Both the position numbers and the translations under genes were made by a program. Source: Pseudoflavonifractor_A sp022772585 (GTDB lineage Bacteria; Bacillota; Clostridia; Oscillospirales; Oscillospiraceae). Taken from it: DNA of 64,000 nt. Within the stretch, counting starts at the first letter, position 1; every line of letters begins with the position of its first letter. The notes under the pieces were generated by a model. The model saw only the letters and a list, made by a program, of their open reading frames with translations. It was not told the origin of the DNA and made no database searches. Shown piece after piece: positions 1 to 7,170 of this stretch. The stretch spans positions 1 through 64,000 of the forward strand of contig NZ_JBQHUB010000005.1 in NCBI RefSeq assembly GCF_052065415.1. Reading direction: 5' to 3'.

Positions 1-198
1 ACCGCCGCCCAGACAGCGGTTGACGCTGAAAAGTGGATAGGTCTGATGAAACAGTATGTCAATCCCACAGAATTGACGGCTGAACTTCTGAATACGCTGA
101 TTGAAAAAATCGTTGTCCATGAAGCGGTCAAAGGTGAGGACGGAAGCCGGGAACAGGAGGTAGAAATCTTCTACCGCTTTATCGGCAAAATTGATTGA
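1..198 (+). CDS. Large serine recombinase, C-terminal fragment (partial at window edge)
   Basis: This is an open frame from base 1 to a TGA at 196-198, encoding the last 65 residues of a protein whose start lies outside the window. The fragment carries the stretches NPTELTAELLNTLIEKIVVHE and EVEIFYRFIGKID, which resemble the extreme C-terminus (DUF4368-like) of large serine recombinases of Tn4451/Tn5397-type integrative elements. Such enzymes cut and join element ends during integration and excision. They are usually the last gene before an element end, which fits its position about 30 bases before a truncated chromosomal gene. Its base composition is more AT-rich than everything downstream, consistent with recent transfer. 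The catalytic N-terminal serine domain cannot be seen here. Confidence 0.8.
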   Translation, partial: TAAQTAVDAEKWIGLMKQYVNPTELTAELLNTLIEKIVVHEAVKGEDGSREQEVEIFYRFIGKID

Positions 199-229
199 AT
201 GATACCAATATCTTTAACTATGTGATACC
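1..229 (+). mobile_element. Right end of an integrative element and its junction with the chromosome
   Basis: AT-richer DNA holding the recombinase tail runs to about base 229. After that, GC-rich sequence continues as the interior of an XRE-type regulator. The exact att core cannot be fixed without the other end. GA dinucleotides, the usual crossover core of this recombinase class, occur at 200-201 and 224-225. The 31 bases between the recombinase stop and the regulator remnant carry no gene. Confidence 0.6.
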
Positions 230-910
230 GGGACCTCCCGCCCCGATATGGACAATCTCATCTCCCTCGCCGATCTGTTCGGCGTCTCCCTGGACTACCT
301 TCTTCAGGGGCAGGAGCCTGCCCCCGCTCCGGAGGAGGCCGTCCGCACCACAGTGGTCAACCATTATTATGATTGCTGCGGCGGCTGGCACTATGAGTAC
401 CGCAGCTCCCGAACGCTCCATGGCCTTCCGCTGGTCCATGTGAACCTGGGCCGGCGCAATTGCTGGGCCAGGGGTGTCTTTGCCGTAGGCAACATCGCCA
501 CGGGGCTGGTGGCGGTGGGCGGCATCTCCGTGGGGCTTCTCTCCATCGGCGCACTCGCTTTGGGACTGGCGGCACTGGGCGCGCTGTCCATCGGTCTCCT
601 GGCCGCCGGAGGGGTGGCCATCGGCCTGCTGGCCCTGGGCGGGGTGGCGGTGGGAGGACTGGCTCTGGGCGGCGTCGCCAACGGCGTCTGGGCGGCGGGT
701 GCAGTGGCCAGCGGCACTCAGATCGCCATCGGAAAGGTGGCCGCCGCGCCCCTGGCCATCGGGGAGGAGGTACGGGGCGCAGTTACCTTCTCCGCCGGCA
801 ATCTTTCCCTTTCCGCCGTCGAAGCCGCCATCCGTCAGGTCCTCCCCCGGGAGCTGGGCTTTCTGGCCCCGTGGCTGACCTCGCTGGCCGCCCACGTCCG
901 CCTGCCCTGA
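218..910 (+). pseudogene. XRE-family regulator lacking its 5' end, with hydrophobic pentapeptide-repeat C-terminus
   Basis: Reading in frame from 218 (the preceding codon is TAA), the sequence enters GTSRPDMDNLISLADLFGVS, which is the last helices of a Cro/C1-type helix-turn-helix domain. The DNA-reading helices that should precede it are absent, so the gene appears cut by the integrative element ending at about 229. A linker with a CCGGW stretch follows. From about base 475 there are roughly 16 consecutive five-residue units with glycine every fifth residue and a pattern x-[LIV]-[AS]-x-G (for example ALALG, GVAIG, LLALG, GVAVG). This is a hydrophobic variant of the pentapeptide-repeat beta-helix pattern. 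The last 45 residues are non-repetitive. An internal ATG at 248 could start a shorter protein but has no good ribosome site. Target and ligand are unknown. Confidence 0.65.
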
Positions 911-917
911 ATATGGA

Positions 918-953
918 ACGCCCGCCGCTTCGGAAGAAGCGGCGGGCGTTTTC
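918..953 (+). terminator. Intrinsic terminator after the regulator remnant
   Basis: A perfect 14-bp stem (918-931 with 936-949) has a GGAA loop and is followed by TTTTCT. It lies 8 bases after the regulator stop. Confidence 0.85.
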
Positions 954-978
954 TGTGAGTTCGTTTTTATGATTCGGG

Positions 979-1533
979 TCAGGACTCGGTCCGGTAGGCC
1001 GCCCGGCCGCTCTCGTAGAGATTGCCGCCGGTGCTGTCGATGGCCACGGTCAGGGGGAAATCCTCCACTGTCATCCGCTTTACCGACTCGCAGCCCAGAT
1101 CCTCGAAGGCGATGACCTCCACGGTCTTGATGCACCTGGCGATCAAGGCCCCGGCGCCCCCCACCGCGGCAAAGTAACACGCGCCGTTGCGGACGATGGC
1201 CTCCACCACCGCGCTTCCCCGTTCGCCCTTTCCGATCATGGCGCCCAGGCCCAAGTCCAGCAGCCGTGGGGCGAATGCGTCCATCCGGCTGGCCGTGGTG
1301 GGGCCGCAGGCCCCCACCACCATGCCCTGCTGGCCGGGGGTGGGACCGGCGTAGTAGATCACCGCGTCCTTCAGGGGGAGCGGCAGCTCCTTTCCCTGGT
1401 CCAGCAGCTCAAAAAAGCGCTTGTGGGCCGCGTCCCGGGCGGTGTAGATGGTGCCGCTGAGGATGACCCGGTCCCCGGCCCGCAGCCGGGGGGTCATGGC
1501 CCGCAGTTCCCCGGTGTTCAGACGGTACTCCAT
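979..1533 (-). CDS. fumB: Fumarate hydratase / tartrate dehydratase beta subunit (Fe-S class I)
   Basis: This 184-residue protein matches the beta (C-terminal) subunit of two-subunit Fe-S hydro-lyases that interconvert fumarate and malate, or dehydrate tartrate. Characteristic stretches are GPTTASRMD (77-85), GKGERG (101-106) and the glycine-rich AAVGGAGAL (122-130). The beta subunit contributes substrate-binding residues, while the alpha subunit holds the 4Fe-4S cluster. The ATG follows GGAGGAGG and lies 3 bases after the stop of the upstream DivIVA-like gene, so the two are probably cotranscribed. No alpha-subunit gene is adjacent, which is unusual because alpha and beta normally sit side by side. 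Fumarate versus tartrate specificity cannot be decided from sequence. Confidence 0.85.
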   Translation of the reverse strand: MEYRLNTGELRAMTPRLRAGDRVILSGTIYTARDAAHKRFFELLDQGKELPLPLKDAVIYYAGPTPGQQGMVVGACGPTTASRMDAFAPRLLDLGLGAMIGKGERGSAVVEAIVRNGACYFAAVGGAGALIARCIKTVEVIAFEDLGCESVKRMTVEDFPLTVAIDSTGGNLYESGRAAYRTES

Positions 1534-1536
1534 CCC

Positions 1537-2238
1537 TTACGCCTCCTCCAGCGGAAGGGGCTCGGGCATCCTGGGGCCCATGGCCTCCTCACAGGTCTGG
1601 ATCATCTGCTTGAGCTCGGCGTCATGCTCGCCGAATTCGGCGGACAGTCCTTCCATGCTCTTGCGCACCCGGTCCAGCTCCCCGCAGGTGTGGGTGATGG
1701 TGGCGCTTACGTCGCTGCGCATCCGGTCATAGCTGGCCTGGACCTTATAGATCCACTGCTCCAGCTCCTGCCGGGCCTTCTCCACCTCTTCCTGGGCGGC
1801 GGCCTCGATGCTCTGGGCCCGGCAGTGGGCCTCCAGCTCGATGCCGGCGGTGCGGTCCTTGATGCTCTCGTAGGCCCTGGCCGACTGCTCCGCCTTCTCC
1901 AGCCGGGCCTTCATCTGGCCCATCTGCTCCCGCAGGGCGGCGGCATCCTGCTCCTGCCGGGCGCTCTCGCTCCGGCACTCCACAAGCTCCTCCGCTCTCT
2001 CGCTCAGCTCGCCCCGGAGCCCCTGTACCTGGGCCGAGAGCTCCACACTGCGGCGCTCGGCGCTCTCCGTCCGGTCACGGTACTTGTCCCGCTCCTCCCG
2101 GCACTGGTCCAGCTCCCGCTGGAGCTGCTCCAGCTTGGCCCCGTGCTCCCGGTTGGCCCTTTCGATATAATCCAGTACGTCCTGCTTGACGAAACCGCCC
2201 AGCGCGGCGGTCCGGAATTGGATTTCCGCTGTCTCCAC
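1537..2238 (-). CDS. DivIVA-like coiled-coil protein
   Basis: A 233-residue protein, almost wholly predicted alpha-helical. Residues 5-30 (IQFRTAALGGFVKQDVLDYI) resemble the short N-terminal membrane-curvature segment of DivIVA/GpsB proteins, with a G-[FY]-x3-[DE]V-x-[DE]-like pattern. The rest is charged heptad coiled coil rich in E, R and Q. Such proteins polymerise at poles or septa and act as scaffolds. It is shorter and more divergent than true DivIVA, so a specific division role is inference. It is the first gene of a two-gene unit with the fumarase beta subunit and has its own promoter at 2290-2318. Confidence 0.65.
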   Translation of the reverse strand: METAEIQFRTAALGGFVKQDVLDYIERANREHGAKLEQLQRELDQCREERDKYRDRTESAERRSVELSAQVQGLRGELSERAEELVECRSESARQEQDAAALREQMGQMKARLEKAEQSARAYESIKDRTAGIELEAHCRAQSIEAAAQEEVEKARQELEQWIYKVQASYDRMRSDVSATITHTCGELDRVRKSMEGLSAEFGEHDAELKQMIQTCEEAMGPRMPEPLPLEEA

Positions 2239-2289
2239 TTGCGTACACGCTCCTTTTCCCTGTTGTCCCGGGGTCTGTTAATTCGAGTT

Positions 2290-2318
2290 ATTTTATCACA
2301 GTTTCCCCGGCATTACAA
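2290..2318 (-). promoter_or_regulatory. Sigma-A promoter of the DivIVA-like/fumarase unit
   Basis: On the minus strand, TTGTAA (2313-2318) is followed by a 17-base spacer and TAAAAT (2290-2295), about 50 bases before the start codon. Confidence 0.55.
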
Positions 2319-2402
2319 TCACAAGTCTGTCGGAAGGGGCCGAAAGCCGGCAGACCCGGCGCAAAATTTTTATCCGGACAGGTTTCAGGGCCCCTATTCC
2401 AT

Positions 2403-2431
2403 TTGACGCTGGTAAAAATAGTTGATATAAT
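2403..2431 (+). promoter_or_regulatory. Sigma-A promoter of the methyltransferase gene
   Basis: TTGACG (2403-2408), 17-base spacer, TATAAT (2426-2431). The start codon at 2470 is preceded by TGGAGAGAG. Confidence 0.85.
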
Positions 2432-2469
2432 AACCTGATTGTACTTCAGATAAATGGAGAGAGCCTATT

Positions 2470-3333
2470 ATGTGGATTTCAGACACCTGGAAGGACTATG
2501 AACTCATCGACTGCGGCCGCGGGGAGAAGCTGGAGCGGTGGGGAGAGCACACCCTGGTCCGGCCCGACCCGCAGGCCATTTGGAACACCCCCCGCCGCCA
2601 TCCCGGCTGGAAGAAGCACGACGCCCGCTACGCCCGCTCCTCCACCGGCGGCGGCGCCTGGGAGACCAAACATCTCCCTGACCGCTGGACCGTGGGCTAC
2701 CGGGACCTCACCTTCAACATCAAGCCCATGAACTTCAAGCACACCGGCCTCTTCCCCGAGCAGGCCGCCAACTGGGACTTTGCCCGGGAGCAGATCAAAA
2801 AGGCCGGCCGGCCCATCAGCGTGCTCAACCTCTTCGCCTACACCGGCGGCGCCACCGTGGCCTGCGCCGCCGCCGGGGCCAGCGTCTGCCATGTGGATGC
2901 GGCCAAGGGCATGGTGAGCTGGGCCCGGGAGAATGCCAGGTCCTCCGGCCTGGAGGACGCCCCCATCCGCTGGATCATCGACGACTGCGGCAAGTTCGTG
3001 GAGCGGGAGATCCGCCGGGGCCGCCGGTACGACGCCATCATCATGGACCCGCCCTCCTACGGCCGGGGACCCTCCGGCGAGATCTGGAAGCTGGAGGAGA
3101 ACCTCTATCCCTTCGTGGAGCTGGTGTCCGGCGTGCTGTCCGACCAGCCTCTTTTCGTCATTATCAACTCCTACACCACCGGTCTGGCCCCCTCGGTGCT
3201 GACCTATATTCTGGAGACCATCGTCTCCCGGAAGTACGGCGGCCATACCGAGAGCCAGGAGCTGGGCCTGCCCGTCACCGAGACCGGTCTGGCCCTCCCC
3301 TGCGGCGCCACCGGCCGCTGGATGGCGTACTGA
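2470..3333 (+). CDS. Class I SAM-dependent methyltransferase (RlmI/RlmK-like, probably rRNA)
   Basis: A 287-residue protein of the Rossmann methyltransferase fold. The SAM-binding motif I is VLNLFAYTGG (118-127), the acidic ribose-binding position lies in HVDAAKGM (141-148), and the catalytic-region motif IV is DPPSYG (193-198). These motifs are shared with RlmI/RlmK-type 23S rRNA methyltransferases. The protein lacks a PUA domain, so it is a short form, unlike the second methyltransferase at 45947-47176. The exact rRNA base is not predictable. It is transcribed from its own strong promoter and followed by the frameshifted small membrane gene and the ECF operon, all on the same strand. Confidence 0.8.
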   Translation: MWISDTWKDYELIDCGRGEKLERWGEHTLVRPDPQAIWNTPRRHPGWKKHDARYARSSTGGGAWETKHLPDRWTVGYRDLTFNIKPMNFKHTGLFPEQAANWDFAREQIKKAGRPISVLNLFAYTGGATVACAAAGASVCHVDAAKGMVSWARENARSSGLEDAPIRWIIDDCGKFVEREIRRGRRYDAIIMDPPSYGRGPSGEIWKLEENLYPFVELVSGVLSDQPLFVIINSYTTGLAPSVLTYILETIVSRKYGGHTESQELGLPVTETGLALPCGATGRWMAY

Positions 3334-3363
3334 GAGGCGCTGCCGGCAAAGAAAGGGGCCTGT

Positions 3364-3692
3364 ATGAAACGGTTCTGGTGCGCTTTCGCCCTGTGCCTGT
3401 TCTCAGTCAACTCCCTGGCCGCCATCGCCCTTCTTCTCACCGGACTGAGTCTTTTTCTCATCCATGAGGCCCATATGAACGAGGCGCCCTGGATGGACCG
3501 GATCCGGGACGGCTCAATCTGCCCGCCTGTGTGGTGCTGGACAACTATTCCTACGCCCACTACCTGGAGCCAAAGGCGGGCGGCCTGCTCCGCCGGGATC
3601 TCATCACTTTTTGCTCCGGTTTTATTCCTGCTCTTTTATTTACCATAAGCTGGCTGGCGGGACGCCTGAGCCGCTCTGCCGCCGGAAAATGA
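3364..3692 (+). pseudogene. Small two-helix membrane protein with a frameshift
   Basis: Translation from ATG 3364 (ribosome site AAAGAAAGGGG) gives a hydrophobic segment SLAAIALLLTGLSLFLI and then DRIRDG at about codon 50, before running into low-complexity residues that look like a wrong frame. In the frame starting at 3513, the sequence continues sensibly as LNLPACVVLDNYSYAHYLEP, followed by a second hydrophobic segment and a basic tail ending in TGA at 3690-3692. The two halves together make a plausible membrane protein of about 108 residues. A one-base deletion (or two-base insertion) near 3509-3516 separates them. This may be a true frameshift mutation, a programmed shift or an assembly error. 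The function is not recognised. Confidence 0.6.
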
Positions 3693-3702
3693 GGCGAATA
3701 TC

Positions 3703-4554
3703 ATGCGTGAACCGATCATCAAAACCGAGGACCTCCGCTTCTCTTACGCCGCCGCGCCCGGGGAGGACGCCTCCGGCGTGCTCTGCGGCGTGGATCTGGC
3801 CATTGAGGAGGGCTCCTTCGTAGCCATTCTGGGCCACAACGGCTCGGGCAAATCCACTCTGGCCAAGCATATGAACGCCATTCTCCTGCCCTCCGGCGGA
3901 ACGGTGTATGTGGACGGCATGGACACCGCCGATGACAGCCGCCTGCTGGACATCCGCCGTACCGTTGGCATGGTGTTCCAGAACCCGGACAACCAGATCG
4001 TGGCCAACGTGGTGGAGGAGGATGTGGCCTTCGCTCCCGAGAACCTGGGCGTGCCCCCGGAGGAGATCCGCCGCCGGGTGGACGACGCGCTGAAGGCCGT
4101 GGGCATGTACGAATTCCGGGAGCACGCCCCCCATCTGCTCTCCGGCGGACAGAAGCAGCGGGTGGCCATCGCCGGCGTCATCGCCATGGCGCCTCGCTGC
4201 ATCGTGCTGGACGAGCCCACCGCCATGCTGGACCCGGTGGGCCGCCGGGAGGTACTGGACACCATTAAGAAGCTCAACCGGGAAAAGGGCGTCACTGTGG
4301 TCCTCATCACCCACCACATGGACGAGGCCGCCCAGGCCGACCGGCTGGTGGTCATGTCCGGCGGCAAAGTGGTGGCCGACGGCGCGCCCAGGGAGGTCTT
4401 TCAGCACGTGGAGGAGCTGCGCTCTGTGGGCCTCACCGTACCCGAGACCACTGAGCTGCTCTGGGAGCTTCGGCAGGACGGGCTGGACCTGCCGCTGGAC
4501 GCCCTCAGCGATGAGGAGTGTGCCCAGGCCCTCTTCCGGCTTTTGAAGCATTAA
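3703..4554 (+). CDS. ecfA1: Energy-coupling factor transporter ATPase EcfA1
   Basis: A 283-residue ABC ATPase of the CbiO/EcfA family, one of two ATPases driving group II ECF vitamin transporters. Visible motifs are Walker A GHNGSGKST (44-52), Q-loop QNPDNQ (93-98), signature LSGGQKQR (146-153), Walker B IVLDEPT (167-173) and switch histidine in THH (203-205). The QNPDNQ Q-loop is typical of EcfA1. It starts 10 bases after the frameshifted gene and is followed by ecfA2, ecfT and truA, the usual Firmicutes order. It works at the inner membrane face with EcfA2 and EcfT and with exchangeable S-components such as the RibU encoded at 36420. Confidence 0.95.
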   Translation: MREPIIKTEDLRFSYAAAPGEDASGVLCGVDLAIEEGSFVAILGHNGSGKSTLAKHMNAILLPSGGTVYVDGMDTADDSRLLDIRRTVGMVFQNPDNQIVANVVEEDVAFAPENLGVPPEEIRRRVDDALKAVGMYEFREHAPHLLSGGQKQRVAIAGVIAMAPRCIVLDEPTAMLDPVGRREVLDTIKKLNREKGVTVVLITHHMDEAAQADRLVVMSGGKVVADGAPREVFQHVEELRSVGLTVPETTELLWELRQDGLDLPLDALSDEECAQALFRLLKH

Positions 4555-4555
4555 G

Positions 4556-4640
4556 AACCTGTACTCGTAGATTGAGAATACAGATCCTAAACCCCCTTCT
4601 ATGGGCTTGCGGGCGTCATCCCATCCGGGAGATGCACCAC
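4556..4640. repeat. Repeat-like spacer between ecfA1 and ecfA2
   Basis: These genes normally abut, but here about 108 bases separate them. The spacer contains an imperfect inverted repeat (CTGTACTC near 4560 and GAGAATACAG ending near 4584). Read on the minus strand, it encodes a protein-like stretch WDDARKPIEGG followed by SIYEYRF. It looks like a short dispersed intergenic element rather than a gene, but no second copy is present in this window. Confidence 0.35.
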
Positions 4641-4662
4641 TTTCGCAAAGGACTGAAGTCAT

Positions 4663-5529
4663 TTGGAACCCATCATTCAAACTGAACACCTCTCCCATGT
4701 CTATTCAGCGGGCACGCCCTTTGAGCGGGGCGCCCTGACGGACGTGAACTTTATCGCCTACAAGGGCGAGTACCTGGGCGTCATCGGCCACACCGGCTCG
4801 GGCAAATCCACCCTGATCCAGCACCTCAACGGCCTTCTCAAGCCCACCTCGGGCCGGGTGCTGCTGGAAGGCAAGGATATTTGGGAGAGCAAGGAGCGCA
4901 CCCATCAGACCCGTTTCCAGGTGGGGCTGGTATTCCAGTACCCCGAGTACCAGCTCTTCGAGGAGACCATCTATAAGGATATCGCCTTCGGCCCCAAAAA
5001 TATGGGGCTGGACGAGGCGGAGATCGACCGCCGGGTGCGGGAGGCCGCCGCCTTCGTGGGCCTGGAGGAGGATATGCTGCAGCAGTCCCCCTTTGAGCTC
5101 TCCGGCGGACAGAAGCGCCGCGTGGCCATCGCGGGCGTCATCGCCATGGAGCCCAAGGTCCTCATTCTGGACGAGCCCACCGCCGGCCTGGACCCGGCGG
5201 GCACTGAGCAGATTTTGCAGAACATCCATGACTACCACGCGGCGCAGAACGCCACCATCATTCTGGTCTCCCACTCCATGGAGGAGGTGGCCCGGACGGT
5301 GGACCGCCTGGTGGTGGTCAACGACGGCCGCATCCCCTTCCAGGGAACCCCCCGGGAGGTCTTTCAGCACGGGGCCGAACTGGAGGCCATGGGTCTGGGC
5401 GTGCCCCGGATGACCCGGGTGTTCCACCGCCTGCGGGCCATGGGCGTGGACATCGATCCCTCGGTCTACACCATCGAGCAGGCCAGGCAGGCCGTCCTCA
5501 GCTGCCTGGCGCGGAAGGAGGGGCGGTAA
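4663..5529 (+). CDS. ecfA2: Energy-coupling factor transporter ATPase EcfA2
   Basis: A 288-residue ABC ATPase, partner of EcfA1. Motifs: Walker A GHTGSGKST (42-50), Q-loop QYPEYQ (92-97, the form typical of EcfA2), signature LSGGQKRR (146-153), Walker B VLILDEPT (166-173) and switch histidine in SHSMEE. The start is TTG at 4663, chosen because AAAGGA sits 9 bases upstream and the N-terminus MEPIIQTEHLSHVY aligns with the family. No ATG is available nearby. It ends one base before the ATG of ecfT, suggesting translational coupling. Confidence 0.95.
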   Translation: MEPIIQTEHLSHVYSAGTPFERGALTDVNFIAYKGEYLGVIGHTGSGKSTLIQHLNGLLKPTSGRVLLEGKDIWESKERTHQTRFQVGLVFQYPEYQLFEETIYKDIAFGPKNMGLDEAEIDRRVREAAAFVGLEEDMLQQSPFELSGGQKRRVAIAGVIAMEPKVLILDEPTAGLDPAGTEQILQNIHDYHAAQNATIILVSHSMEEVARTVDRLVVVNDGRIPFQGTPREVFQHGAELEAMGLGVPRMTRVFHRLRAMGVDIDPSVYTIEQARQAVLSCLARKEGR

Positions 5530-5530
5530 C

Positions 5531-6337
5531 ATGGCGCTCAAAGACATCACCCTGGGGCAGTATTTCCCCGGGAACACCGTCCTCCACCGGATGGATCCCC
5601 GCACCAAGATCCTGCTCACCGTGTTCTACATCGCCGCTCTCTTCCTCTGCAAGCACCTCCCCTCCTATCTGGTCCTCATGGCCGTGCTGGCGGCGGCGGT
5701 GGCCGTCTCCAAGGTAGGGATCAAGGCCGTGGTCCGGGGCATGAAGCCCATCGTGGTCATCATCGTCATCACGGGCGTGCTCAACCTGTTCTACACCCCC
5801 GGCCGGGAGATCTGGCGTTGGGGCTTCCTCAAGATCACGGTGGAGGGCGTCTGGACCGCCATCTACATGATATTGCGCATCGCCATGCTCATCACCTGCA
5901 CCTTCCTGCTGACCTACACCACCTCTCCCATCCTCCTCACCGACGGACTGGAGAAGCTGATGGCTCCCCTGAAAAAGCTGAAGGTGCCCGTCCATGAGCT
6001 GGCCATGATGATGTCCATCGCCCTGCGTTTCATCCCCACCCTGATCGAGGAGACCGACAAGATCATGTCGGCCCAGAAGGCCCGGGGCGCCGACTTCGAC
6101 TCGGGCAACCTGATCCAGAAGGCCCAGGCCCTGATCCCCCTGCTGGTGCCCCTGTTCATCTCCGCCTTCCGCCGTGCCGACGAGCTGGCCGTGGCCATGG
6201 AGTGCCGCTGCTATCACGGCGGCGAGGGTAGGACCCGCATGCGGGTGCTCCGCTTCCGGTCCTTCGACTTCATCGGCCTGGCCATCGGGGCCGCTCTGGT
6301 GGTCCTGGTGTTGGTCCTGCGGCGGTTTGGGCTGTAA
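5531..6337 (+). CDS. ecfT: Energy-coupling factor transporter transmembrane protein EcfT
   Basis: A 268-residue integral membrane protein that links the ATPase pair to the S-component. Hydrophobic helices lie at about 26-40, 44-62, 70-87, 108-130 and 242-262. The cytoplasmic coupling region carries the conserved QKARGADF motif (182-189) and a second, degenerate motif MECRCYHG (223-230), both of which dock in grooves of EcfA1 and EcfA2. An N-terminal YFPGNTVLHRMDPRTK stretch is also typical. The length is normal for the family. Confidence 0.95.
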   Translation: MALKDITLGQYFPGNTVLHRMDPRTKILLTVFYIAALFLCKHLPSYLVLMAVLAAAVAVSKVGIKAVVRGMKPIVVIIVITGVLNLFYTPGREIWRWGFLKITVEGVWTAIYMILRIAMLITCTFLLTYTTSPILLTDGLEKLMAPLKKLKVPVHELAMMMSIALRFIPTLIEETDKIMSAQKARGADFDSGNLIQKAQALIPLLVPLFISAFRRADELAVAMECRCYHGGEGRTRMRVLRFRSFDFIGLAIGAALVVLVLVLRRFGL

Positions 6338-6379
6338 GTCTCCGACCTTCAACCATTTTTAAGGTGATTTTAAGTATTT

Positions 6380-7150
6380 ATGAGAAACATTGCGCTACAA
6401 TTGATGTATGTGGGCACGGCTTACCACGGCTGGCAGGTCCAAAAGACGGTGGTCACGGTGGCCGAGACCCTGGAAAAGGCCCTGGCCACCGTGGTGTGCC
6501 ACCCGGTGAAGTGCACCGGCGCCGGCCGTACCGACGCAGGCGTCCACGCCGAGACCTATATCGCCAACTTCCGCACCACCTCCGCCATCCCCTGTGACCG
6601 TATCCCCCTGGCGGTGAACACCCGCCTGCCCGAGGATATCGTGGTGGTACGGGCGGTGGAGGTGCCGGAGGAATTCAACGCCATCGGCTCCTGCCTGCGG
6701 AAAGAGTACACCTACCGCATCTATAACTCCCGCATCCGCAACGCCTTTTTCGTGGACCGGGCCTGGTTCTATCCCAAGCCGCTGGACGCGGAGGTCATGC
6801 AGCGGGCGGCCAGCCAGTTCGTGGGCACCCACGACTTTGCCGCCGTCCAGTCGGTGGGCACCGAGGTCCAGTCCACTGTCCGCACCGTCCACTACTTTGA
6901 TATCACACGTACCGGCGACCTCATCACCTGCAAGGTGTGCGCCAACGGCTTCCTCTACAACATGGTGCGGGCCATGGTGGGCACCTGTGTCTATGCCTCG
7001 GAGGGAAAGCTCTCCCCCGAGGATATCCCCCGCCTGCTGGAGGCGCGCAACCGCACCGCCGCCGGCCCCACCGTGCCCCCCGGCGGGCTGTACATGACCC
7101 GTCTTTGGTATGACGAGGCCACCCTCGGTATGGTGGTCCCCACCATCTGA
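6380..7150 (+). CDS. truA: tRNA pseudouridine(38-40) synthase TruA
   Basis: A 256-residue pseudouridine synthase that isomerises uridines 38-40 in the anticodon arm of many tRNAs. The catalytic aspartate is D52 in GRTDAGVH (49-56). Other family landmarks are YHGWQ near the N-terminus and FLYNMVRAMVG near the C-terminus. It follows ecfT by 42 bases, with AAGGTGATT upstream of the ATG. The ecfA1-ecfA2-ecfT-truA order is widespread in Firmicutes, where the cluster often extends into rplM-rpsI. That extension is missing here. Confidence 0.95.
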   Translation: MRNIALQLMYVGTAYHGWQVQKTVVTVAETLEKALATVVCHPVKCTGAGRTDAGVHAETYIANFRTTSAIPCDRIPLAVNTRLPEDIVVVRAVEVPEEFNAIGSCLRKEYTYRIYNSRIRNAFFVDRAWFYPKPLDAEVMQRAASQFVGTHDFAAVQSVGTEVQSTVRTVHYFDITRTGDLITCKVCANGFLYNMVRAMVGTCVYASEGKLSPEDIPRLLEARNRTAAGPTVPPGGLYMTRLWYDEATLGMVVPTI

Positions 7151-7170
7151 CCCCTAAGAAACAGGAGCTT

